DNA of 25,863 nucleotides from Emticicia sp043780375 (GTDB taxonomy: Bacteria; Bacteroidota; Bacteroidia; Cytophagales; Spirosomataceae). This document shows, piece by piece, positions 15,243 to 20,960 of this stretch. The notes below the pieces were generated by a model that saw only the letters and a list, made by a program, of their open reading frames with translations, did no database searches and was not told the DNA's origin. The DNA lies in assembly GCF_043780375.1 (NCBI RefSeq), contig NZ_JAYWCU010000289.1, positions 1 through 25,863 of the forward strand, given 5' to 3'. Numbering within the stretch: position 1 is the first letter of the stretch; each line of letters opens with the position of its first letter. The position numbers and the translations under genes were made by a program.

Positions 15243-16105
15243 ACTTTTTCCAAGACTTCGTTTACTTTATTAATATTTGCATTTTCAACAGCTTTTTTCT
15301 CTTTCCACTCTTTCCATTGTTCACCCATCAATTTATTCATGCCCTTATCTATCAACGTGTGCCTTACTACATTCCAACCGCCACGAGCTGTGGTAAAGAT
15401 AGAGTCATTGGCTCGTAAAGCTAAACTAAATCCACCGTCAACGTATTTGATATAATGCCACCATAACGACGGAATAAAAAGCGTTTCCCCGTGTCCAAAA
15501 GTTGCTTCATAACCAACGGCACTTTTCATTGCAGGATGGCGTTCATAGTCAGGAGCTAATGGATTTACGTGGCTTTGTACTGTAAATGGATGTTGATAAA
15601 GATTAGTACTTTGGTCAGGGGCAAACAAAATTGCTTGTTTGCGAGTTTGAAATTGCGTTAAGAAAACATTGGAGCAGTCCATGTCGTAATGTAGATTTAC
15701 AACCGAATTTTGCCCACCAAAAAACATAAACTTGTAGCTTTTCAAAAAACCATCCATGATGGTCGGAAAGCGAATATCGTTGGCCAATTCAGGCACTTTC
15801 TTAAAAATATCAAACAAGAAAATACGTAAATCTGTTGGTCCTTGCTCTATTAAACTCAGATACTTACCAAAATTCATTGTTTTGGCTGCTTGAAAATAAT
15901 TTTTGGTATCATGGATGTGATTGTCAAATAATGGCACCTCCAAATCGCCGTAATTATTTCGTAACCAATCAAAAGTCCATTTATTTAAAGCAGGCCAATC
16001 TTTTACTAAATTGGTGAAAACTACTGGGCGTTTGGGCTTTAAATAACTTTCAATAAATTCTTCTCGACTCAAATTACTTCGTCGCTCTATGGGTGATAAT
16101 TTCAT
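15239..16105 (-). CDS. cupin-like JmjC-type 2-oxoglutarate oxygenase
   Basis: A 288-residue protein of the cupin_8/JmjC hydroxylase group. The typical N-terminal call is FIESYLKPKRPVVFTNLVKDWPA. The double-stranded beta helix carries the iron ligands His139 and Asp141 in NLHYDMDC and His217 in SLWWHYI. TRKQAILFAPDQSTNLYQHP is the usual segment in between, and FGHGETLFIPSLWW is very characteristic. Known relatives hydroxylate protein side chains or tRNA bases using iron and 2-oxoglutarate; the substrate here is unknown. I chose the ATG at 16105 (MKLSPIERRSN). An ATG at 16144 would add 13 residues without family resemblance. It is coupled by ATGA to the folate cyclo-ligase and diverges from the beta-oxidation unit. 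Confidence 0.88.
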   Translation of the reverse strand: MKLSPIERRSNLSREEFIESYLKPKRPVVFTNLVKDWPALNKWTFDWLRNNYGDLEVPLFDNHIHDTKNYFQAAKTMNFGKYLSLIEQGPTDLRIFLFDIFKKVPELANDIRFPTIMDGFLKSYKFMFFGGQNSVVNLHYDMDCSNVFLTQFQTRKQAILFAPDQSTNLYQHPFTVQSHVNPLAPDYERHPAMKSAVGYEATFGHGETLFIPSLWWHYIKYVDGGFSLALRANDSIFTTARGGWNVVRHTLIDKGMNKLMGEQWKEWKEKKAVENANINKVNEVLEKV

Positions 16106-16265
16106 ATCTAAAAATTTAAGTTTATGTGAAGTATTCTTGGGCAAACGACAATTAAAATTGACTTTCCCTCAAAAAAAACGACTAAAAATAAAAATTGGTT
16201 TCAAATTGTAAAAGCAAGTTGAAATATCTATTTTTTAAATAGATATTCTTGATAAAACAAATTTT

Positions 16266-16291
16266 ATATTAGTATGCTTGCATACTAATAT
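16266..16291. promoter_or_regulatory. palindromic operator 1 of the beta-oxidation unit
   Basis: ATATTAGTATGC-TT-GCATACTAATAT has perfect 12-base arms and a 2-base centre. It covers the -33 TTG of the promoter that follows. It is the size and symmetry expected of a MarR/TetR-type dimer site; no such regulator gene is in the window. Confidence 0.65.
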
Positions 16292-16307
16292 GTTTGCTGT
16301 ATATTTG
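16278..16307 (+). promoter_or_regulatory. promoter of the beta-oxidation unit
   Basis: TTG (16278-16280), exactly 19 bases, TATATTTG (16300-16307) fits the Bacteroidota promoter. The expected transcript start is near 16314, giving a leader of about 53 bases to the ATG at 16367. Both ends of the promoter are covered by copies of TATGCTTGCATA. Confidence 0.65.
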
Positions 16308-16315
16308 TCAAAAAA

Positions 16316-16329
16316 TTATGCTTGCATAA
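16316..16329. promoter_or_regulatory. palindromic operator 2 of the beta-oxidation unit
   Basis: TTATGC-TT-GCATAA repeats the exact 12-base core TATGCTTGCATA of operator 1 (16273-16284 and 16317-16328), 44 bases apart or about four helical turns. It lies over the predicted transcript start. Confidence 0.6.
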
Positions 16330-16366
16330 CAATTCTACCAAATCTTAAATGCCAAAACATTGAGCG

Positions 16367-16858
16367 ATGGAATACCATAATAACCTCAACCGAACCTTAG
16401 CAAATCTGCAAAAAGTACCTACTTTTATGCAAAGTTGGGTGCGTGATTATGCCATTGGCCGATTTGTAAAATTTGTTGGCACAGCAGGCATACATTTTGA
16501 AAAAATGACCTGTAATGAAGTCGCAGTAACACTTCCAAATAAGCCAAAAGTACAAAACCACATCAGACAAGTTCATGCCGCAGCTACCACTCTCTTAGCT
16601 GAAACAGCTTCTGGAATGGTTGTCGGCATGAATATTCCTGATGAAAAATTGCCTTTGATGAAAAACCTTTCTGTGAAATTTATCAAGCGTAGTCAAGGTC
16701 AACAAAATGCAATTGCGACACTTACTGAGCCGCAAATAAAGCAAATTCGAGAAACTGATAAAGGCGAAGTAAATGTATCGGTAAAAATCACCGATGAAAC
16801 GGAAGAAGAAGTGGTTATAGCAGAAATGATTTGGGCGTGGGTTTTGAAGAAAAAATGA
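16367..16858 (+). CDS. DUF4442 hotdog-fold protein (probable thioesterase-like)
   Basis: A 163-residue protein of the DUF4442 group, which has the hotdog fold of acyl-CoA thioesterases. Visible features are the N-terminal helix FMQSWVRDYAIGRFVKFVGTAGI, then HFEKMTCNEVAVTLPNKPKVQNHIRQVHAAATTLLAETASGMVVGM. The last stretch is the long central helix and following strand of a hotdog domain. LSVKFIKRSQGQ completes the sheet. A role as acyl-CoA or acyl-ACP hydrolase is an inference from fold and from its place as first gene of a beta-oxidation unit. The ATG at 16367 is the only reasonable start. It is preceded by the double operator and followed after 77 bases by a small unknown gene. Confidence 0.82.
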   Translation: MEYHNNLNRTLANLQKVPTFMQSWVRDYAIGRFVKFVGTAGIHFEKMTCNEVAVTLPNKPKVQNHIRQVHAAATTLLAETASGMVVGMNIPDEKLPLMKNLSVKFIKRSQGQQNAIATLTEPQIKQIRETDKGEVNVSVKITDETEEEVVIAEMIWAWVLKKK

Positions 16859-16935
16859 TTTGTCGATTGTTATTTACTTCATTACAAAATTTTACTAAAA
16901 CTGTAAACAGTGGTTTATTGACCATCGACTAAAAT

Positions 16936-17253
16936 ATGATTTCAAACGAAGAAAGTTTTCAGAATGAGTTTTTAAGACCAATTTTAAAAGAACAAAACGA
17001 TTTATTGGTCAATATTTTTAAGCATTATTTAGTAAAACATAAGATTTTATTTGAACGATATTCACCCCAAGACCAAGCCAATTATATAGAAAATACCATC
17101 AAAAAAGACGCACAATTACGCAACTATTTTGTTGGAACGATAATCGGCAAACTTTCGGTCGAACAATACCAAGTTTTCATAGCAATGGAAACCGAGCTGA
17201 ATCGCAGAATAATTACTATGCTTGTGAAAAGATTACAGAGCCAAATGATTTGA
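16936..17253 (+). CDS. conserved-looking 105-residue protein of unknown function
   Basis: I do not recognise a characterised domain. The product is predicted all-helical and amphipathic: FQNEFLRPILKEQNDLLVNIFKHYL, then KHKILFERYSPQDQANYIENTIKKD, NYFVGTIIGKLSVEQYQVF and the end ELNRRIITMLVKRLQSQMI. It has no membrane span or signal peptide and is near neutral charge. From memory, similar small proteins follow DUF4442 genes in other Bacteroidota and carry unreliable automatic labels; I could not check this. It sits in the beta-oxidation unit between the hotdog gene and the RAYT element. Its TGA stop lies inside the first RAYT palindrome, so the element may have replaced its original 3' end. Confidence 0.7.
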   Translation: MISNEESFQNEFLRPILKEQNDLLVNIFKHYLVKHKILFERYSPQDQANYIENTIKKDAQLRNYFVGTIIGKLSVEQYQVFIAMETELNRRIITMLVKRLQSQMI

Positions 17254-17277
17254 TAACTTTTTGAAAGTTGTCAAATC
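17247..17277 (+). repeat. RAYT-associated palindrome, left copy
   Basis: GATTTGATAACTTT-TTG-AAAGTTGTCAAATC forms 14-base arms with one T/G pair that still wobbles in RNA. It contains the TGA stop of the upstream 105-residue gene and ends 16 bases before the RAYT ATG. Confidence 0.75.
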
Positions 17278-17293
17278 TAAAGCACCGAAGATT

Positions 17294-17965
17294 ATGGCAA
17301 AAACGTCAGATTATTATACACCATTAGAACCCAACTGCTATTATCACGTTTATAACAGAACTGTTGGTAAACAAGACTTATTTTTAAATCAAGGTAATTA
17401 TGAATTTTTCTTGCGAAAATATGATGAATATTTATCGAACTATATAGATACTTATGCCTTTTGCTCATTAAACAACCATTTTCATCTTTTAATATTTGTA
17501 AAGCCTTGGGAGAGCATTCTTGAAAAATTCCGAAAATTAGAAGAAGCAAAATTAGATTTGACAACTTTTGAAAATTTGTCAAATCTTGAAGATAAGAAGC
17601 CTTCAGATATCATTAGTCATCAATTTCAAAAGTTTTTTCAATCATACTCAATGGCTTTCAATAAACAACATGGTAGAGTTGGAACGCTTTTTCAAACGCC
17701 ATTCAAAAGAAGTTGGATTGATAATAATGAATACTTAAAATATATGGTTTACTATATTCATTCAAACCCTCTAAAACATAGCGTATTTCCAGACTTTCAG
17801 CATTACAAATGGAGTTCATACCACCGAGTTTTAGATGATAAACCAACCAAGTTAATGAAGAAAGAAGTGATTTTATGGTTTGGAAATAAAGAAAAGTATA
17901 TGAAATTTCATACAGAAAATCAGAATTTAGATAACATTAAGAATTTTAAAATTGACGGAGTGTAG
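17294..17965 (+). CDS. REP-associated tyrosine transposase (Y1/RAYT)
   Basis: A 223-residue single-strand transposase of the IS200/IS605-related RAYT group. The N-terminal call is YYTPLEPNCYYHVYNRTVGKQDLF. The HUH metal site is His62-x-His64 in LNNHFHLLI. Next is HQFQKFFQSYSMAFNKQHGRVGTLFQTPFKR. The catalytic-tyrosine helix is in YLKYMVYYIHSNPLKH (probably Tyr154), and YKWSSY closes the domain. The ATG at 17294 is preferred over a TTG at 17261 that lies in the left palindrome. Residues 88-98 (DLTTFENLSNL), in the variable loop after the HUH strand, are encoded by an internal copy of the flanking palindrome. Such enzymes cut and rejoin REP hairpins as single strands. The reading frame is intact, so it may be active. 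Confidence 0.92.
   Translation: MAKTSDYYTPLEPNCYYHVYNRTVGKQDLFLNQGNYEFFLRKYDEYLSNYIDTYAFCSLNNHFHLLIFVKPWESILEKFRKLEEAKLDLTTFENLSNLEDKKPSDIISHQFQKFFQSYSMAFNKQHGRVGTLFQTPFKRSWIDNNEYLKYMVYYIHSNPLKHSVFPDFQHYKWSSYHRVLDDKPTKLMKKEVILWFGNKEKYMKFHTENQNLDNIKNFKIDGV
17554..17586 (+). repeat. RAYT-associated palindrome inside the RAYT coding sequence
   Basis: AGATTTGACAACTTT (17554-17568), 3 bases, then AAATTTGTCAAATCT (17572-17586) gives 15-base arms with one mismatch. It matches the flanking copies closely and is read in frame as DLTTFENLSNL of the transposase. Confidence 0.75.
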
Positions 17966-17996
17966 ATTAGACAACTTTTTGAAAGTTGTCTAATCT
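17964..17996 (+). repeat. RAYT-associated palindrome, right copy
   Basis: AGATTAGACAACTTT-TTG-AAAGTTGTCTAATCT is a perfect 15-base-arm palindrome. It overlaps the TAG stop codon of the transposase and ends 31 bases before the fadN ATG. Confidence 0.8.
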
Positions 17997-18027
17997 GACT
18001 CTACAAAGAAAAATCAAATACAAAACC

Positions 18028-20436
18028 ATGAATCGTAGTATCAAAAAAGTAGTTGTTTTAGGTGCGGGCATTATGGGAAGCCGTATTGCTTTGCATTTTG
18101 CTAATATCGGAGTTGAGGTGCTACTTCTCGACATGGTTCCGAAAGAGCCAAACGACGCCGAAAAAGCCAAAGGATTAGACACTGCTCAACCAGCTGTTCG
18201 TAACCGAATTGTTAATGAACTTTTCCAAGCGGCGGTAAAGGCAAGTCCTTCGCCAATTTATAGTCAAAAATCGTTAAGTCGAGTAAAATTGGGTAATTTC
18301 GATGACGATATGCCTAAAATTGCCGCTTATGATTGGATTATTGAAGTTGTTGTGGAACGTCTCGACATCAAAAAAATTATTTACGAAAAAGTAGAGAAAT
18401 TCCGAAAAGCAGGAACTTTGGTTACATCAAATACTTCGGGAATTCCGATTCATTTGATGGCAGAAGGACGTTCGGAAGATTTCCAAAAACATTTTTGTGG
18501 CACTCATTTTTTCAATCCTCCACGTTATTTGCGTTTATTGGAAATCATTCCTACCGACAAAACCGACAAATCAGTAGTTGATTTCTTGATGCACTACGGC
18601 GATTTGTATCTTGGAAAAACGACCGTTTTGTGTAAAGATTCTCCCGCATTTATTGCCAATCGCTTGGGGATTTATGCCATGGTACAAACCATCAGAGTTG
18701 CCGAAGAAATGGACTTGACGGTAGAAGAAGTTGATAAATTGACAAGCACCGTTGTTGGTCGTCCAAAATCTGGAACATTCCGTTTGTCAGATGTTGTTGG
18801 TTTGGATACAACTGTCAATGTTTGCAATAATTTAATAAATGTTTTAGAAACCGACGAATCGAAAGACGCTTTCATTTTGCCGACAACAATGGCAAAATTA
18901 ATGGAAAACAAATGGCTCGGAGATAAAACTGGTCAAGGCTTCTATAAAAAAACGAAAGACGAGAATGGCAAAACTGTTATTTTAGCCTTAGATTTAAAGA
19001 GTTTTGAATACAAACCTTCCGAGAAAGTTAAGTTTGCAACCTTAGAAAGTACAAAAAGTATCGACGACTTGAAAAAACGTTTCTCGGTACTTTTAGCAGG
19101 AAAAGACAAAGCAGGCGAGTTTTACCGCAAAACTTTTGCTGACGGTTTCCGCTACGCAACGAACCGTATTCCAGAAATTTCGGACGAATTATATAGAATT
19201 GATGCCGCTATTTGTGCAGGTTTTGGCTGGCAAATGGGAATGTTTGAAACTTGGGATGCCATAGGGGTTCGTCCGATGATAAAAATCATGGAAGATTTAG
19301 ACCAAAAACCAGCGGCTTGGGTTTATGAAATGTTGGAATCGGGCAACGAAACTTTCTATAAAGTTGAGGCAGGAAAACGTAAATATTATGACATTCCTAC
19401 AAAAACCTATAAACTCATTCCAGGAACGGAGTCATTTATTATTTTGGATAATCTTCGTCAAACTAACGTGATTTGGAAAAATGCAGGTTCAACAATCTTT
19501 GATTTGGGTGATGGCATTGCGGGCGTAGAATTTCATTCAAAAATGAATACTTTTGGGGCAGAAGTGGTAGAAGGCTTAAATAAAGCGTATGCCATTGCCG
19601 AAAAGGATTTCAGAGGTTTAGTTGTAGGAAACGACTCAAACGAAGCGTTTTCGGCAGGTGCAAACTTGGCGATGTTGTTTATGTTTGCCATTGAGCAAGA
19701 ATACGACGAAATTAATATGATGATTGCACAATTCCAACAAACGATGATGCGTGCAAGATATTCGTCAATTCCCGTTGTTACGGCTGCCCATAGTTTGGCT
19801 TTGGGTGGCGGTTGCGAGCTGAATCTTCATGCCGATAGAGTGGTTGCTCACGCCGAAACCTACATGGGTTTGGTTGAGCTTGGCGTTGGTTTGATTCCAG
19901 CAGGTGGCGGAACGAAAGAAATGGCTCTTCGTTGTTCAGACTTATACCAATCGGGCGACCCAGAATTAAATATTCTTCAAAATGCCTTTATGAATATTGC
20001 CCAAGCTAAAGTTTCAACTTCGGCACAGGAAGCGTTTGACATGGGTTATTTGAAAACCAATAAAGATAGAATTGTGCTGAACAGAAGTCGTTTGATTGCC
20101 GAAGCCAAAGAAGAAGCCATTAAATTAGCGGAAGAAGGTTATACCCAACCAAAGCAACGCACCGACATCAAAGTACAAGGAAAAGCAGGAATTGCACTTT
20201 TCAAAGCAGGTATTACAGGAATGTTGATGGGCAAATACATCACCGAACACGATGCTAAAATCGCTGATAAATTGGCTTATGTAATTTCGGGCGGAGATTT
20301 GAGTTATCCACAAATGGTTTCTGAGCAATATCTATTGGATTTGGAGCGTGAAGCGTTTTTATCGCTTTGTGCTGAGAAAAAAACAATGGAGCGTATGCAA
20401 GGACTTTTGAATGGTGGAAAACCGCCTCGTAACTGA
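18028..20436 (+). CDS. fadN: 3-hydroxyacyl-CoA dehydrogenase/enoyl-CoA hydratase fusion, FadN type
   Basis: An 802-residue bifunctional beta-oxidation enzyme. The NAD-binding 3-hydroxyacyl-CoA dehydrogenase domain comes first: GAGIMGSRIA at residues 12-21, NTSGIP, catalytic His160 in GTHFFNPPRY. The helical C-terminal dehydrogenase domains follow (KDSPAFIANRLG, GRPKSGTFRLSDVVGLD, and a second half near 370-430). The enoyl-CoA hydratase/isomerase domain is last (about 500-700), with AHSLALGGGCELNLHADRVV and the Glu-bearing GLVELGVGLIPAGGGT. This order is the reverse of E. coli FadB and matches B. subtilis FadN. The ATG at 18028 starts the Rossmann strand properly. It is followed by an S23 element and then fadA, as in the fadNA pair. 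Its TGA stop lies inside the left S23 repeat. Confidence 0.92.
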   Translation: MNRSIKKVVVLGAGIMGSRIALHFANIGVEVLLLDMVPKEPNDAEKAKGLDTAQPAVRNRIVNELFQAAVKASPSPIYSQKSLSRVKLGNFDDDMPKIAAYDWIIEVVVERLDIKKIIYEKVEKFRKAGTLVTSNTSGIPIHLMAEGRSEDFQKHFCGTHFFNPPRYLRLLEIIPTDKTDKSVVDFLMHYGDLYLGKTTVLCKDSPAFIANRLGIYAMVQTIRVAEEMDLTVEEVDKLTSTVVGRPKSGTFRLSDVVGLDTTVNVCNNLINVLETDESKDAFILPTTMAKLMENKWLGDKTGQGFYKKTKDENGKTVILALDLKSFEYKPSEKVKFATLESTKSIDDLKKRFSVLLAGKDKAGEFYRKTFADGFRYATNRIPEISDELYRIDAAICAGFGWQMGMFETWDAIGVRPMIKIMEDLDQKPAAWVYEMLESGNETFYKVEAGKRKYYDIPTKTYKLIPGTESFIILDNLRQTNVIWKNAGSTIFDLGDGIAGVEFHSKMNTFGAEVVEGLNKAYAIAEKDFRGLVVGNDSNEAFSAGANLAMLFMFAIEQEYDEINMMIAQFQQTMMRARYSSIPVVTAAHSLALGGGCELNLHADRVVAHAETYMGLVELGVGLIPAGGGTKEMALRCSDLYQSGDPELNILQNAFMNIAQAKVSTSAQEAFDMGYLKTNKDRIVLNRSRLIAEAKEEAIKLAEEGYTQPKQRTDIKVQGKAGIALFKAGITGMLMGKYITEHDAKIADKLAYVISGGDLSYPQMVSEQYLLDLEREAFLSLCAEKKTMERMQGLLNGGKPPRN

Positions 20437-20467
20437 GATACGAGATTGGAGATACGGGATACGAGAA
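20435..20467 (+). repeat. S23-element terminal repeat, left (A)
   Basis: A 33-base repeat beginning GAGATACGAGATTGGAGATA and ending CGGGATACGAGAA. It matches the reverse complement of 20919-20951 at 32 of 33 positions. Its first two bases are the last two of the fadN stop codon. Confidence 0.85.
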
Positions 20468-20510
20468 TTATTATTTTTACATTTTTTATCTCTTAAAAAT
20501 CTAACTTTTG

Positions 20511-20550
20511 AATCTCATATCCAACATCTCCTATCTCAAATCTCGTATCT
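20511..20550 (-). repeat. S23-element inner repeat (B), diverged
   Basis: Reverse complement begins AGATACGAGATTTGAGATA, matching A at 18 of the first 19 positions. It then diverges with an insertion of about 6 bases before ATATGAGATT. It ends 5 bases before the S23 ATG and can pair with A to form a local hairpin with a loop of about 43 bases. Confidence 0.65.
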
Positions 20551-20555
20551 AAAAA

Positions 20556-20915
20556 ATGACAGCTCACAATTTTAAAGATTTGAAAGTTTGGCAAATGTCA
20601 ATTGAACTTACAAAAGAGGTCTATGACTTAACATCAATCTTTCCAACCGACGAAAAATGGGGCTTAACAAGTCAAATTAGAAGATGTGCTGTTTCTATTC
20701 CATCTAATATTGCAGAAGGTTCTGGCAGAAATTCAAACCAAGACTTTTCTCGTTTTCTTGGAATTGCACTCGGTTCATCTTACGAATTAGAAACCCAGCT
20801 AATTTTAGCTGAAAAATTAAATCTTATTTCAACAACTGATTTGGATAATATGTCGAACCAATTAATGTCTATCCAAAAGATTATTTTCTCTTTACAGAGA
20901 AAATTTGGAAATTAA
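20556..20915 (+). CDS. S23 four-helix-bundle protein (23S rRNA intervening-sequence type)
   Basis: A 119-residue protein of the S23/four-helix-bundle family. It carries the full family signature in order: NFKDLKVWQMSIELTKEVYDLT, FPTDEKWGLTSQIRRCAVSIPSNIAEG, GRNSNQDFSRFLGIALGSSYELETQL, and a closing helix IQKIIFSLQRK. Relatives form homopentamers of four-helix bundles and are thought to bind nucleic acid; Avd of diversity-generating retroelements is a homologue. No molecular function is established for the free-standing form. It is intact and of normal length. It lies in the sense direction between fadN (119 bases) and fadA (45 bases), bracketed by inverted repeats, with no terminator seen. 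Confidence 0.9.
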   Translation: MTAHNFKDLKVWQMSIELTKEVYDLTSIFPTDEKWGLTSQIRRCAVSIPSNIAEGSGRNSNQDFSRFLGIALGSSYELETQLILAEKLNLISTTDLDNMSNQLMSIQKIIFSLQRKFGN

Positions 20916-20918
20916 TTT

Positions 20919-20951
20919 TTCTCGTATCCCGTATCTCAAATCTCGTATCTC
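20919..20951 (-). repeat. S23-element terminal repeat, right (C)
   Basis: A 33-base repeat beginning TTCTCGTATCCCGTATCTCA, the inverted copy of 20435-20467 with a single mismatch. It begins 3 bases after the S23 stop and ends 9 bases before the fadA ATG. Confidence 0.85.
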
Positions 20952-20960
20952 TAATAAAAA

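Larger units (their letters stand above)
17247..17996 (+). mobile_element. RAYT transposase unit bounded by REP-like palindromes
   Basis: The unit comprises a left palindrome (17247-17277), a RAYT gene (17294-17965) with a third copy inside, and a right palindrome (17964-17996). It is 750 bases long and sits in the sense orientation between the 105-residue gene and fadN. Each outer palindrome overlaps a stop codon. In the right copy both arms differ from the others at the same paired position (GATTAG...CTAATC instead of GATTTG...CAAATC), so pairing is kept. The arrangement matches the known partnership of RAYTs and REP sequences; the element ends are an inference. Confidence 0.7.
20435..20951 (+). 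mobile_element. IVS-like S23 gene cassette with 33-base terminal inverted repeats
   Basis: A 517-base unit: left repeat A, about 43 AT-rich bases, a diverged inner inverted copy B (20511-20550), the S23 gene (20556-20915), and right repeat C (20919-20951). S23 proteins are named from the intervening sequences of 23S rRNA, which are also bounded by complementary ends. Here the same architecture lies in an mRNA between fadN and fadA. Mobility is an inference; no transposase is within the unit, and no flanking target duplication is evident by eye. Confidence 0.6.

Noticed and set aside
17261..17293. TTG start giving an 11-residue longer RAYT
   Set aside because: The extra codons are the right half of the flanking palindrome; the ATG at 17294 begins the family-like sequence.
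17986..18027. Upstream ATG for fadN adding 14 residues
   Set aside because: It lies within the right RAYT palindrome and the residues precede the Rossmann start without family support.
20556..20915. S23 as Avd of a diversity-generating retroelement
   Set aside because: No reverse transcriptase, template repeat or variable repeat is in the window, so the free-standing S23 reading is preferred.
20435..20951. CRISPR-like repeats around the S23 gene
   Set aside because: Only three copies, in opposite orientations, with a gene between them; no regular spacers and no cas genes.
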